Program-made: the position numbers and the translations under genes | Origin: Sphingomonas naphthae | GTDB lineage: Bacteria > Pseudomonadota > Alphaproteobacteria > Sphingomonadales > Sphingomonadaceae | Length of the DNA: 64,000 bases | Direction of reading: 5' to 3' | NCBI RefSeq assembly: GCF_028607085.1 | Contig: NZ_CP117411.1 | Coordinates: 3,100,001 to 3,164,000, forward strand | The notes under the pieces: model-generated | Told to the model about the DNA's origin: nothing | The model's input: the letters and a program-made list of their open reading frames with translations, nothing else | The model's database searches: none | Shown: one piece after another, positions 17,867 through 29,120 of the stretch | How the letters are laid out: the number at the start of each line of letters is the position of its first letter | Numbering within the stretch: the stretch's first letter is position 1

Positions 17867-19183
17867 TCAGAAGCGGCTGTGGACGACCGGCCGTTCGGGC
17901 GGCGGTGTATCCCCCACGGCACAGGCGGCGGCGAGCGCGGCGGCGGCCTCCCTCGCGGCGGTCTCCGTCCGGGCATGGATCATCGCCAGCGGACGATCCG
18001 GGCCGACCGACGTGCCGATCGGCGCCACCCGCACGAAGCCCACCGCCGGATCGATGGCGTCCTCGATCCGCCGCCGCCCGCCGCCGAGATCGATCAGCGC
18101 TTCCCCCACCGCCTTGCCATCGACCGCGCGGAGGATGCCGGCGCGCGCGGGTGGCGCGGCGACGACGACCGGCGCGGTGGCGAGGTAAGCGTCGGGCCGC
18201 TCGATCAAATCCGCCGGCCCGCCCAGCGCCGCTACCATCCGCGCGAAGCGATCGGCGGCGGCGCCGGACGCGAGCGCGGCCTCCGCCAGCGCCGCCCCGC
18301 CCGCGCGGCTGTCGGCCAGGCCGCCCACCAGCAGCATCTCGGCGGCGAGCGCGATCACGCAGGCATGGAGGCGCGGCTCGCGCGCGGCGCCGGTGAGATA
18401 GTCGATCGTCTCGCGCACCTCGATGGCGTTGCCGGCGGTCGAGCCCAGTGTCTCGTTCATGTCGGTGACGAGGCAGCGGATCGGCAGGCCGAGCGCGTCG
18501 CCGGTCGCCGCCATCGCCCGGCCCAGCGCCTCGGCCGCCGCCACATCGGGCATGAACGCGCCCGATCCGATCTTGATATCCATCACCAGCGCGCCGACCC
18601 CGGCCGCGAGCTTCTTCGACAGGATCGACGCGGTGATGAGCGGGGTCGATTCGATCGTGCCGGTGATGTCGCGGATGGCGTAGAGGCGGCGATCGGCCGG
18701 GGCGAGGTCGCCCGTCTGGCCGATGATCGCGCAGCCCACCTCGCGCACCACCGCGCGGAAGCGATCGAGCCCCGGAAAGGGATCGTAGCCCGGAATGGCG
18801 GAGAGTTTGTCGAGCGTGCCGCCGGTATGGCCCAGCCCCCGCCCCGAGATCATCGGCACCGCCCCGCCGCACGCCGCCAAGATCGGCGCCAGCATCAGCG
18901 AGACCTTGTCGCCCACCCCGCCGGTCGAATGCTTGTCGAGGATCGGCCGGCCGAGCGCCTCGCCGCCCCAATCGATCCGCGTGCCGGAGTTCGCCATGGC
19001 GGCGGTCAGCGCGGCGCTCTCGATCGGGTCCATGCCGTTGAGGTAGATCGCCATCGCCAGCGCCGCCGCCTGCTCGGTCGGCAGCGATCCGTCGGCGAGG
19101 CCGGACACGAACGCCTCGATCGCCCCGGGCGATAGCGCGCGGGCGTCGCGTTTGGTGCGGATGATGTCGGTAAAGGACGCCAC
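17867..19183 (-). CDS. deoA: Thymidine phosphorylase
   Basis: 438 residues, the DeoA length. It splits thymidine or deoxyuridine with phosphate into base and deoxyribose 1-phosphate. The signature SGRGLGHTGGTLDKLSAIPG is at about residues 114-133, preceded by LDKHSTGGVGDKVS, with a C-terminal PYNP_C domain. It is the first gene of deoA-nupC-deoC; no deoB (phosphopentomutase) is in view, so deoxyribose 1-phosphate conversion must be encoded elsewhere. Confidence 0.95.
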   Translation of the reverse strand: MASFTDIIRTKRDARALSPGAIEAFVSGLADGSLPTEQAAALAMAIYLNGMDPIESAALTAAMANSGTRIDWGGEALGRPILDKHSTGGVGDKVSLMLAPILAACGGAVPMISGRGLGHTGGTLDKLSAIPGYDPFPGLDRFRAVVREVGCAIIGQTGDLAPADRRLYAIRDITGTIESTPLITASILSKKLAAGVGALVMDIKIGSGAFMPDVAAAEALGRAMAATGDALGLPIRCLVTDMNETLGSTAGNAIEVRETIDYLTGAAREPRLHACVIALAAEMLLVGGLADSRAGGAALAEAALASGAAADRFARMVAALGGPADLIERPDAYLATAPVVVAAPPARAGILRAVDGKAVGEALIDLGGGRRRIEDAIDPAVGFVRVAPIGTSVGPDRPLAMIHARTETAAREAAAALAAACAVGDTPPPERPVVHSRF

Positions 19184-19290
19184 GGCGCCAGCTTAGCGGG
19201 CTACGATCCGCGCCCGCCATCAAAAGTTCACCGTCCCCCATCGACATGACGATCGCGGCGAACATGAACCGAGCATTAGCCGACGCGCGA

Positions 19291-19310
19291 CTGTTGCCTA
19301 TACGCAACAG
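19291..19310. promoter_or_regulatory. Perfect 7-bp inverted repeat upstream of the outer-membrane protein gene
   Basis: CTGTTGC-CTATAC-GCAACAG is centred at 19300 in the 236-base gap between deoA and the outer-membrane protein gene. It overlaps a weak promoter-like pair (TTAGCC at 19276-19281, 17 bases, TATACG at 19299-19304). Shape and position fit an operator for either divergent gene. The rest of the gap shows only the AGGAG ribosome site. Confidence 0.4.
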
Positions 19311-19419
19311 CTACGCCCGTCGCTCTCCAAGGGGTGGAAACCGCCGCCCGCGACACCAGTTATGCTCCCGACCCCGCCAGTCATGCGGGGCGCGTACCAG
19401 TAGCGTTTAGGAGTATCAT

Positions 19420-19974
19420 ATGAAGAAGCTCGCCCTGGCGGTCCTCGCGGCCGCCTGCCTCCCCGCGGCCGCGTTCGCGCAGGATACCGCACCGGACGGC
19501 ACCCGAGCCTCGGGCCTCGAGCCCTATGCCGGCCTTCTCGGCGGCTATCACAATTTCGACAAGCGCAGCGAGTTCGGCACATCGGGCAACCGGGGCAAGA
19601 TGGACGGCGCGCTGGTCGAGGCCGTCGCCGGCGTCAATTACGGCATCGGCCCGGCGTTCGTGGGTGTCGAGGGCAATGTCGCCAAGGGCTTCAAGGATAT
19701 CGACTGGGAATATGGCGTGACCGGCCGTGTCGGCGCGCGCGCCGGCAAGTCGGGGCTGCTGTATGTCTCGGGCGGCTACCAGTGGGTCAATGGCAAGGGC
19801 AATCGCGGCTTCGGCGACCGTAGCGACATGATCTACGGCGTCGGCGTCGAGGTCGGTCCGAAGGACATCGGCATGGGCAATGTCTTCGGCCCGACGGCGC
19901 GCCTGCGCCTCGAAGCCAAGACCTATGATTTCGACAGCATCCGCCCGATGGCGGGCGTCGTGATCGGCTTCTGA
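19420..19974 (+). CDS. Small outer-membrane beta-barrel protein (opacity/porin-like)
   Basis: 184 residues. A signal peptide MKKLALAVLAAACLPAAAFAQ starts the protein, and the mature part alternates polar and apolar residues with many Gly and Tyr, as in 8-stranded barrels (EPYAGLLGGYHNF, VEAVAGVNYGIGPAFVGVEGNV, VTGRVGARAGKSGLLYVSGGYQW). The last strand ends in Phe (GVVIGF), the outer-membrane insertion signal. It resembles the OmpA-like/opacity beta-barrel group; no specific role can be given. The ribosome site AGGAG is 6 bases from the ATG, and a terminator follows. Confidence 0.8.
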   Translation: MKKLALAVLAAACLPAAAFAQDTAPDGTRASGLEPYAGLLGGYHNFDKRSEFGTSGNRGKMDGALVEAVAGVNYGIGPAFVGVEGNVAKGFKDIDWEYGVTGRVGARAGKSGLLYVSGGYQWVNGKGNRGFGDRSDMIYGVGVEVGPKDIGMGNVFGPTARLRLEAKTYDFDSIRPMAGVVIGF

Positions 19975-22065
<2,091 letters not shown>

Positions 22066-22205
22066 GGGCGCCCGGGTCGTCCCGAAACGGATGATCGGCA
22101 ACGCGTCTCAGGTGCGCCGCTTCCGCTGGCCGCGCTGTGCCCGCCCTGTGCCGCCGCCCCTGATGGCCGGCCTGACCGGTGGTTCCAAGCGACCGGCTTC
22201 CAGGC

Positions 22206-24722
22206 CTAGTAAATCCCGCCCCGCGCTTGCAGGAATTCGCTGTCGCCGCTCGTCGGCCGCGCGGTCGTTGCCGCTTTCGGCTTGGCCAGTTCGTCGCGGC
22301 GGATGGTGCGGCGGGGTTCGCTTTCGGGCTTGAACGCTTCCCAGATCACCGAGGCGAGCGGGTCGCTGGTGGGCCAGCTGCCGAACACGCGGCGGCCCGA
22401 GGCGCGATCGATGCGGACCATGCGGATGCCGGGCGGCGCGCGGAACGGCACGACCGGCATGTCCTTCATCGCGACGGTGGCGAATTGCTTGAAGATCGGC
22501 GCCGCGATCGTGCCGCCCTGCGCGTAGCCACCGAGCGGGCGCGGCTTGTCGTAGCCGAGATACACGCCCGCCACGAGATCGGCCGATCCGCCGACGAACC
22601 ACACGTTGGTCGGCCCGGTCGAGGTGCCCGTCTTGCCGAACAAAGGCCGCCCCAGATCGCGCAGGATCGTCGCGGTGCCGCGCTGGACGACGCCCTCTAG
22701 GATATGGACCGTCTGATAGGCGGTCATGGCGTCGATCGCCTGGGCCGATCGGGCGCGCGGGCGCGGCATCGGCTTGCCGTTCCAGTCGGCCATGTTGCAG
22801 CCCTCGCAGGGCCTCGGATCGGCGCGCCAGATCAGCTTGCCGCGCCGATCCTGCACATAATCGATCACCGTCGGCGTCAGCTTGCGGCCGTTGTTGGCCA
22901 GCATGGCATAAGCGTTGGTGAGCTTCAGCACCGTCGTCTCGCCCGCGCCCAGCGAGTAAGCGAGGTAGGGCGGATAATCGCCCACGCCCATCGCCTTGGC
23001 CAGCGCCACCACCTTGTCCATGCCGGTCTGGTTGGCGACGCGCACGGTCATCAGGTTGCGCGATTGCTCGACGCCCCAGCGCATCGTGCGTGGGCCGGCA
23101 TAGCCGCCGGAGAAGTTGCGGAAGCATTTGGTGCCGAGCGACACCGATTGCAGCACGCAGAAGGGCGCATCCACCACGATCGTCGCCGGGGTCATCCCCG
23201 CGTCGAGGCCGGCGGCATAGACCAGCGGCTTGAAGCTCGATCCCGGCTGGCGCATCGCCTGCGTCGCGCGGTTGAAGGCGGCGCCGCGCGCGTCGAAGCC
23301 GCCCTGCATCGCGAGGATCTGGCCGGTGTGCGGGTTCTCCGCGACCATCCCGCCCGACACGGTCGGCGGCGAGCGCAGGACATAGGCATTGCCCTCCTTC
23401 TTCACCGCGATGATGTCGCCCGGCTTCAGGAAGTCATAGGCGCGCCCGCCGATGCCACGGCGCGGGCCATTGGCACCCCACGGGAAAAGATCGCCGGTCG
23501 TGCCGTTCTGGAAACCCAGTTCGGCGCGGGTGCGATCCTTCGAGATGACCACCGCGCCCAGCCAATCGGGATAGCCGACCGCGACGATCTTGCTGTTGAG
23601 GCCCTTCCGCCAGCCCTGCGACACATCGACCGTATCGATCGCCCCCGGCCAGCCGCGCCCCGCCTCGTAACGGACGAGGCCGTCGCGCAGGGCCTGTTCG
23701 GCCGCCTTCTGCACCTTCGGGTCGAACGAGGTGCGCACCCACAGGCCGCCGTCATAGACGCTGTGCGGCCCGCTCTCGTCATTCTCGCCATATTTGCCGA
23801 GCAGTTCGCGGCGCACCTCTTCCATGAAATAGCCATCATAGGGCCGTTCGGCATCGCGCCGGTCGCTGGAGCGGGCGATCGTGCCGAGCGGGGCGGCGGT
23901 CGCGTCGGCGCGCTGGGCGGCATTGATATAGCCGTTGGCCTCCATCTCGCGCAGCACATAGGCGCGCCGCTCCAGCGCGCGCTCGGCGCCGCGCTCGGGG
24001 CTGTAGTTGGACGGCGCCTTGGGCAGCACCGCCAGATAGGCCATTTCGGGCAGGGTCAGCCTGTCGACATCCTTGCCGAAATAGGCCCGCGCCGCCGACT
24101 GCACGCCATAGGCGTTCCGGCCGAAGGAAATCTGGTTGAGGTAAAGCTCGATGATCTCCTGCTTGGTCAGCGTATCCTCGATGCGGAAGGCGAGGAACGC
24201 CTCCTTGATCTTGCGGGTCGGCGAATATTCGTCGCCGACGAGCAGGTTCTTGGCGACCTGCTGGGTGATGGTGGAGCCGCCGCGCGCGCGCTCGCCCGAT
24301 CCCATCTTGGTGAAATATTCGAAGATGCCGCGCCCGAACGACAGATAATCGATGCCGCCGTGGGTGAAGAAGTCCTTGTCCTCCGCCGAGATGAAGGCGT
24401 GGATCATCTGCTCGGGCATGTCGCCATACGGCAGCTCGACCCGCCGCTCGCGCGCGAAGCTGTAGATCGGCGATCCGTCTATCCCGCGCACGTTGGTGGG
24501 CAGCGGCGGCTCGTAGCTCAGCAGCCGATCGGCCGAGGGCAGATCCTTGATGAACAGGAACCAGAAGCTGAGGCAGCCGATCAGGAACAGGCAGGCGGCG
24601 GCCGCCAGCCAGCGGCCCCACCGCCGGCTGAACAGCAGGCTGAGATCGGAGCGCGCGATGCCGCCCCAGCGGATCAGGCGCGCGCGCCACAGCGCCCAGT
24701 CGGGCTTGGTCAGCGCGATCAT
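22206..24722 (-). CDS. mrcA: Class A penicillin-binding protein 1A
   Basis: 838 residues. It polymerises and cross-links peptidoglycan. After a cytoplasmic N-terminus and one membrane anchor (about residues 39-58), the glycosyltransferase domain has the catalytic Glu114 in EDKDFFTHGG and GGSTITQQ at 148-155. An OB-like PCB_OB region follows. The transpeptidase domain has Ser495-x-x-Lys498 (SSFK), SRN at 554-556 and KTG at 698-700. All key residues are present. The start overlaps the end of the amidase gene by 4 bases (ATGA), so synthesis and cleavage enzymes are coupled. Confidence 0.95.
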   Translation of the reverse strand: MIALTKPDWALWRARLIRWGGIARSDLSLLFSRRWGRWLAAAACLFLIGCLSFWFLFIKDLPSADRLLSYEPPLPTNVRGIDGSPIYSFARERRVELPYGDMPEQMIHAFISAEDKDFFTHGGIDYLSFGRGIFEYFTKMGSGERARGGSTITQQVAKNLLVGDEYSPTRKIKEAFLAFRIEDTLTKQEIIELYLNQISFGRNAYGVQSAARAYFGKDVDRLTLPEMAYLAVLPKAPSNYSPERGAERALERRAYVLREMEANGYINAAQRADATAAPLGTIARSSDRRDAERPYDGYFMEEVRRELLGKYGENDESGPHSVYDGGLWVRTSFDPKVQKAAEQALRDGLVRYEAGRGWPGAIDTVDVSQGWRKGLNSKIVAVGYPDWLGAVVISKDRTRAELGFQNGTTGDLFPWGANGPRRGIGGRAYDFLKPGDIIAVKKEGNAYVLRSPPTVSGGMVAENPHTGQILAMQGGFDARGAAFNRATQAMRQPGSSFKPLVYAAGLDAGMTPATIVVDAPFCVLQSVSLGTKCFRNFSGGYAGPRTMRWGVEQSRNLMTVRVANQTGMDKVVALAKAMGVGDYPPYLAYSLGAGETTVLKLTNAYAMLANNGRKLTPTVIDYVQDRRGKLIWRADPRPCEGCNMADWNGKPMPRPRARSAQAIDAMTAYQTVHILEGVVQRGTATILRDLGRPLFGKTGTSTGPTNVWFVGGSADLVAGVYLGYDKPRPLGGYAQGGTIAAPIFKQFATVAMKDMPVVPFRAPPGIRMVRIDRASGRRVFGSWPTSDPLASVIWEAFKPESEPRRTIRRDELAKPKAATTARPTSGDSEFLQARGGIY

Positions 24723-25603
24723 GCGCCGGCCAGCCTGCGCGCGAAATGCACCTCGACCGCACGGCGGATGCCGGTCGCGATCTTCTTCTGATAATCCTTC
24801 GAGAACAACAAAGCCTCGTCCTCAGCGTTCGACATATAGCCCGTTTCGAGCAGCAGCGACGGCACGTCGGGCGCCTTGAGCACCACGAACCCGGCGAATT
24901 TGTGGAAGGTGGAGCGGAAATTGATGAGCGGGGACAGTTCCCGCTGCAACAGGTTCGCGAACACCGACGAGATGTTCATCGTCTCGCGCTGGGCGAGATC
25001 GACGAGGATCGAGGAGACGTCGTCATTCTCCCCGCCGAGATCGACGCCGTTGAGGATGTCGGCGCGATTCTCCTTGGCCGCCAGCTGCGCCGCCACCCGA
25101 TCGGACGACACGTCGGACAAGGTATAGATGGTGGCGCCGTGCGCGGTGGCGCTGGGGGCGCTGTCGGCGTGGATCGAGATGAACAGGTCGGCGCCCAGCC
25201 GGCGCGCGATCTCGCGCCGGTCGCCCAGCACCAGGAAGGTGTCGCTGTCGCGGGTCAGGGCCACCCGCACCCGGCCCGATCGCACCAGTTCGTCGCGGAT
25301 CGCGCGGCCGATCGCCAGCGCCGCCTCCTTCTCTCGCCGCTTGCCATCGGCCGAGGGGGCGCCCGGATCGTGCCCGCCATGCCCCGGATCGATCACCACC
25401 AGCGGCCGGCCCTTCACCTTGGTGCCCTCGATCGGCGGCAGCACGATCGGGCGTCGGGTGGCGGGCACGCGGCGGGGCGCTGGCTTCGCCTTGGGTTTGG
25501 CGGTCTCCTTGGCGACGCCCTGCAATATGTCGAGGATCGACGCCTCCGCCGCCACGGCGGGCACGATCAGCAGGATCGACAGGAGCAGGGCGACGAGACG
25601 CAT
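24719..25603 (-). CDS. N-acetylmuramoyl-L-alanine amidase (Amidase_3)
   Basis: 294 residues from ATG 25603 (a GTG at 25609 is also possible). A signal peptide (MRLVALLLSILLIVPAVAA) directs it to the periplasm. After a low-complexity Lys/Pro/Arg linker (about residues 32-55), the zinc-dependent Amidase_3 domain shows VIDPGHGGHDPGA, the conserved Glu in KEAALAIG, ISIHADSA and the late LLETGYMSN with its catalytic Glu. It cuts the bond between MurNAc and the stem peptide, as AmiC does in cell separation. It lacks the AMIN targeting domain of AmiC. It is coupled to mrcA downstream. Confidence 0.92.
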   Translation of the reverse strand: MRLVALLLSILLIVPAVAAEASILDILQGVAKETAKPKAKPAPRRVPATRRPIVLPPIEGTKVKGRPLVVIDPGHGGHDPGAPSADGKRREKEAALAIGRAIRDELVRSGRVRVALTRDSDTFLVLGDRREIARRLGADLFISIHADSAPSATAHGATIYTLSDVSSDRVAAQLAAKENRADILNGVDLGGENDDVSSILVDLAQRETMNISSVFANLLQRELSPLINFRSTFHKFAGFVVLKAPDVPSLLLETGYMSNAEDEALLFSKDYQKKIATGIRRAVEVHFARRLAGA

Positions 25604-25677
25604 CGCCACATGCTTTAGCGTAAAGGGGGCGGGGCCGGTCCAGCGAAATCGGGTGGTCGGGCAGTCACAACTCGCCG

Positions 25678-25752
25678 CGCTCCCGCGCAGGGCCCAGGGT
25701 TATTCGACCGCAGCGTCTGCCTGCCCCGGGGGCACCTGCCTGCGCGGGAGCG
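25678..25752. repeat. Palindromic repeat, GTGCTCC family (copy 2)
   Basis: Ends CGCTCCCGCGCAG (25678-25690) and CTGCGCGGGAGCG (25740-25752) are perfect reverse complements. It lies in the 276-base divergent gap between the amidase gene and the small membrane-protein gene. I see no clear promoter in the remainder of the gap. Confidence 0.8.
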
Positions 25753-25879
25753 GTAGCGCGCGGGAGGGGAGTGCTGCATCGCGGTAGAAACTGGGCGCCG
25801 TCTGTGGCATGGTCTCCACGCGGACGCGGCCATGTCGCCCGCGCCATGGGGGGCCATGGGGGAGGTTGGGAGGTCGCCG

Positions 25880-26065
25880 ATGCGTCTTGCCGGGCTCAAT
25901 GGTTGGAAGCAGGCGGTCGTCGCCGCGCTGATGCTTCTCGTGATCGTCGGCATCTATGATGCCATCCGCAATCTGCCGGTCGTCTCCGGCTGCTCCTTCT
26001 ACGCCAATTGCCCCGAGCGGCCGATCGAGCCGCCGAGCGCGCTGGGCCGGGATCCCGTGTCGTGA
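25880..26065 (+). CDS. Small single-span membrane protein
   Basis: 61 residues from ATG 25880; GGGAGG lies 6 bases upstream. There is one clear transmembrane helix (WKQAVVAALMLLVIVGIYDAI, about residues 9-29) followed by a short external part with two cysteines (SGCSFYANCPERP). I do not recognise the family. The stop overlaps the GTG start of the next gene (GTGA at 26062-26065), so the two are translationally coupled. As the partner is a thiol protein, the C-x6-C pair may be its target; that is inference only. Confidence 0.75.
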   Translation: MRLAGLNGWKQAVVAALMLLVIVGIYDAIRNLPVVSGCSFYANCPERPIEPPSALGRDPVS

Positions 26066-26493
26066 GCGCGCCCGCCGCCGCCGCGCCCGCCGGCGATCCC
26101 GCGCTGATCGTCTATGATGGCGACTGCATCTTCTGCCAGAATTACGTCCGCTTTTTCCGTCTGCGCGAGACGGTGGGGCCGGTCGAGTTGATCGACGCCC
26201 GCTCCGGCGACCCCCGCGTCCGCCAGTATCAGCGCGACTATGATCTCAACGAGGGGATGCTGTTCGTCCACAAGGGCCAGGTCCATTATGGCGATGAGGC
26301 GGTGCACATGCTGGCGATGCTCAGTTCCTCCTCCAACCTGTTCGCCTGGGCCAATCGCCACCTCTTCTCGCACCGCTGGATCGCCCGCGCGGCCTATCCC
26401 TTGCTCAAGGCCGGGCGGCGGGCGACGCTCAAGGTACGCGGCAAGGGGCTGATCCCGGCCGATCTGCAAGCCCCGGCACCCGCCACCGAATAG
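26062..26493 (+). CDS. DCC-family thiol-disulfide oxidoreductase-like protein (DUF393/YuxK)
   Basis: 143 residues from GTG 26062, chosen because it overlaps the upstream stop codon and gives the normal N-terminus. The family signature DGDCIFCQN (DxxCxxC) lies near residues 19-27, then FFRLRETVGPVELIDARS and a predicted hydrophobic C-terminal helix region (YPLLKAGRRATLK). The two Cys form a thioredoxin-like active site; substrates of this family are not well known. It is coupled to the small membrane protein upstream and convergent with the DUF4336 gene, 3 bases away. Confidence 0.88.
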   Translation: MSAPAAAAPAGDPALIVYDGDCIFCQNYVRFFRLRETVGPVELIDARSGDPRVRQYQRDYDLNEGMLFVHKGQVHYGDEAVHMLAMLSSSSNLFAWANRHLFSHRWIARAAYPLLKAGRRATLKVRGKGLIPADLQAPAPATE

Positions 26494-26496
26494 GGC

Positions 26497-27216
26497 CTAG
26501 AAATCCGCCGCCGCGCGCCTCAGCGCGGCGGCGGCGCCATCGCCGATCACGTCGCCGTGGGACACGATGATGCGGCGCAGGTCGGGCCGATCGGCCCAGT
26601 CGCGGAATTGCGCCGCCACCGCCGCCGGATCGGCCACGAACATCCGCCGCACCGGGCGCGAGGTGCGAGGCCGCTTCACGCCGAAGCCGAGCAGCCGCGC
26701 CATGATGTGCGCGCCAAGGCCCTGCGGATGGCGGACGTTCGAGAGGATGTCGTTGAGGATCAGCGTCGTCCCCTCCGCGCGGGTGACGGTCAGCGCGAAT
26801 TCGTCGGCCCTGGTGCCCGCGACCAGCGCGAAGGCGATCGCCGGATCGTGCAGCACATCGCCGGTCGCATCGACCGGCACGGCCTCCGCCACCCCCTCCC
26901 GCGCGCTCGGCGGGGCGATCACCCGTGCCTGCGGGTAGCGCGCCTTCCACGGCCTGATGTCGAGCCGATGGCCCTGATTGGGCACGATCAGCGCGCGCAC
27001 CGGCCCGAGCGCGTCGATCCGCGCCATCTGCGCCTCGTCCAGCGCGATCGGGCTCCACACGGCGATGCCGCCCGCCGCCAGCGCGATCACCGTCATCCGG
27101 CGCGGGAAGCGGCCCAGCGGCATGACGATCGATCCGGCGACCGTCCACAGCCCTTCGGCCACGGGCTCCAGCATGCCATGGGGCTGGACAATCCATTCGC
27201 TGTTGAATTTCGCCAT
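26497..27216 (-). CDS. DUF4336 domain protein (metallo-beta-lactamase-like fold)
   Basis: 239 residues from ATG 27216. The DUF4336 pattern is visible: early EGLWTVAGSIVMPLGRFPRRMTV, central ALIVPNQGHRLDIRPWKARYPQARVIAPPS, ILNDILSNVRHPQG and a late RIIVSHGDVI. Members resemble metallo-beta-lactamase-fold hydrolases, with a reduced set of metal ligands; I see no HxHxDH motif, and no activity is established. Cytoplasmic by sequence. It is convergent with the DCC gene and lies just beyond the ribosomal terminator. Confidence 0.8.
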   Translation of the reverse strand: MAKFNSEWIVQPHGMLEPVAEGLWTVAGSIVMPLGRFPRRMTVIALAAGGIAVWSPIALDEAQMARIDALGPVRALIVPNQGHRLDIRPWKARYPQARVIAPPSAREGVAEAVPVDATGDVLHDPAIAFALVAGTRADEFALTVTRAEGTTLILNDILSNVRHPQGLGAHIMARLLGFGVKRPRTSRPVRRMFVADPAAVAAQFRDWADRPDLRRIIVSHGDVIGDGAAAALRRAAADF

Positions 27217-27267
27217 CACCGGCCTCCGCATCGGCAGCCCGTCGCGCCGCCTGGGCGGTCAACGCAA

Positions 27268-27301
27268 GAGGGGCCGGAACGCTGCTGCGTCCCGGCCCCT
27301 C
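27268..27301 (-). terminator. Terminator at the end of the ribosomal superoperon
   Basis: GAGGGGCCGG (27268-27277) and CCGGCCCCTC (27292-27301) form a perfect 10-bp stem, 28 bases beyond the rplQ stop. Only a short T-poor tail (TTGCGTT) follows on the minus strand. Confidence 0.7.
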
Positions 27302-27328
27302 CTTATGCGGTGCTATGGCGCGAGCGGA

Positions 27329-27751
27329 TCAGGCCGCTTCGTCCATGTCCTCGTCGCTCTGCACCGGGCCGGAATCCTGGCCCTTGGCCGAGACGTCGCG
27401 GTCGACGAACTCGATGATCGCCATCGGGGCGGCGTCCGACGCGCGGATGCCGGCCTTGATGACGCGGGTGTAGCCGCCGTTGCGGCCGGCATAGCGCTCG
27501 GCCAGAACGTCGAACAGCTTCACCAGCTGCGTGTCGTCGAGCAGGCGGGCGTGCGCCAGGCGACGGTTGGCGAGACCACCCTTCTTGGCGAGCGTGACCA
27601 GCTTCTCGACGTAGGGGCGAAGCTCCTTCGCCTTGGCGAGCGTGGTGGTGATCTGCTCATGCTTGATGAGCGCGGCCGACTGGTTGCGGAACAGGGCCGT
27701 CCGATGGGACGAGGTCCGCTGCAGCTTACGACCGCCTACGCGATGGCGCAT
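27329..27751 (-). CDS. rplQ: 50S ribosomal protein L17
   Basis: 140 residues. The invariant start [17 protein letters not shown] is present, and the core ends in the typical [25 protein letters not shown] short acidic tail (DMDEAA) extends it. L17 binds 23S rRNA near the exit tunnel. It is the last gene of the alpha operon; 222 bases of palindromic repeat DNA separate it from rpoA. Confidence 0.96.
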   Translation of the reverse strand: MRHRVGGRKLQRTSSHRTALFRNQSAALIKHEQITTTLAKAKELRPYVEKLVTLAKKGGLANRRLAHARLLDDTQLVKLFDVLAERYAGRNGGYTRVIKAGIRASDAAPMAIIEFVDRDVSAKGQDSGPVQSDEDMDEAA

Positions 27752-27840
27752 GATAACTTCCTTACGTTCGTCCGGAGGCCGTATCAGGTACGTCCGGCCA
27801 GGCGGTGATGAAGGGCACCGCCCCTACCCTATCTCTATAG

Positions 27841-27970
27841 CCCTCTCCCCTTTGGGAGAGGGAGGGGCCCAGCCGAAGGCTGCGAGGGAGAGGGCACGGC
27901 GACCGCTCACGCGACCAGCCGGACAGCCCCTCTCCCCTGCCCTCTCCCCGGTGGGGAGAGGGAGAGCCCC
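27841..27970. repeat. Block of CCCTCTCCC palindromes between rpoA and rplQ
   Basis: Two perfect hairpins, CCCTCTCCC...GGGAGAGGG at 27841-27862 and 27940-27962, flank an inverted segment that also contains GGGAGAGGGC copies. This is the widespread 'CCCTCTCCC' intergenic palindrome type. It begins a few bases after the rpoA stop and sits inside the operon, so the mRNA would contain strong hairpins. Confidence 0.85.
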
Positions 27971-27973
27971 TTT

Positions 27974-29035
27974 TTAATATTCCTGCTCGAGCTTCTTGGC
28001 GAGTTCCTCGATATTCTCGGGCGGCCAGCCGGGGATTTCCATGCCCAGGCGCAGCCCCATCGAGGCGAGGACTTCCTTGATCTCGTTGAGCGACTTGCGG
28101 CCGAAGTTCGGCGTGCGCAGCATCTCGGCCTCGGTCTTCTGGACCAGATCGCCGATGTAGATGATGTTGTCGTTCTTGAGGCAGTTGGCCGAACGCACCG
28201 ACAGTTCCAGCTCGTCCACCTTCTTGAGGAGGAAACGGTTGAGCTGGCCGCTGTCCGTCTCGGGCTCGCCCGCCATCGGCAGCGAGGAGACGCCGCCCGT
28301 GGCCGGCGCCGACACCGCCATGCCGTCGTCGAAGTGGACGAACAGCTGGAGTTGGTCCTGAAGGATGCGCGCCGAATACGCGACGGCATCGTCCGGCGAG
28401 ATGGTGCCGTCGGTCTCGACCGTCAGCATCAGCTTGTCGTAATCCAGTTCCTGGCCGACGCGGGTGTTTTCCACCTTGTAGGCGACCTGGCGGACCGGCG
28501 AGTAGAGCGCGTCGACCGGGATGAGCCCGATCGGCGCGTCCGCCGCGCGGTTGCTGGCGGCGGGGACGTAGCCCTTACCGATGTCGGCGGTCAGCTCCAT
28601 GTTGAGCGTCGCGCCTTCGTCGAGGTGGCAGATCACGAGCGAGGGGTTCATCACCTCGATGTCGCCGGTGACGGCGATGTCACCCGCGGTGACCTCGGCC
28701 GGGCCGGTGGCCGCAAGCTGGAGACGCTTCGGCCCGTCGCCCTGCATGCGCAGCGCGATCTGCTTGACGTTCAGCACGATGTCGGTGACGTCCTCGCGAA
28801 CGCCGGCGAGCGAAGAGAATTCGTGGAGGACATTCTCGATCTTGATCGAGGTGACCGACGCGCCCTGCAGCGACGACAGCAGCACGCGGCGCAGCGCGTT
28901 GCCGAGCGTCAGGCCGAAGCCACGCTCCAGAGGCTCGGCGATGAAGGTCGCGCGGCTCTTCGAGCCACCGCCGGCCTTCTTCTCCAGGCTCATCGGCTTC
29001 TTGAGTTCCTGCCAGTTCTTGGCGTTGACAGCCAT
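27974..29035 (-). CDS. rpoA: RNA polymerase alpha subunit
   Basis: 353 residues from ATG 29035; an ATG at 29038 precedes it, but AGGGG spacing favours the second. The N-terminal dimer domain shows [30 protein letters not shown] and the C-terminal domain that contacts UP elements and activators shows [23 protein letters not shown] and [12 protein letters not shown]. Length is slightly above E. coli (329) because of an Ala/Gly-rich linker, common in alphaproteobacteria. It follows rpsK. Confidence 0.97.
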   Translation of the reverse strand: MAVNAKNWQELKKPMSLEKKAGGGSKSRATFIAEPLERGFGLTLGNALRRVLLSSLQGASVTSIKIENVLHEFSSLAGVREDVTDIVLNVKQIALRMQGDGPKRLQLAATGPAEVTAGDIAVTGDIEVMNPSLVICHLDEGATLNMELTADIGKGYVPAASNRAADAPIGLIPVDALYSPVRQVAYKVENTRVGQELDYDKLMLTVETDGTISPDDAVAYSARILQDQLQLFVHFDDGMAVSAPATGGVSSLPMAGEPETDSGQLNRFLLKKVDELELSVRSANCLKNDNIIYIGDLVQKTEAEMLRTPNFGRKSLNEIKEVLASMGLRLGMEIPGWPPENIEELAKKLEQEY

Positions 29036-29120
29036 CATGTTCCCCTTGGGGTTTGGCCCGCCGGCGCGTCCGCCGGTGGCTGGAATCGGTGGTGGGCGGC
29101 GCGGACGCCGTCCGGCAGGA

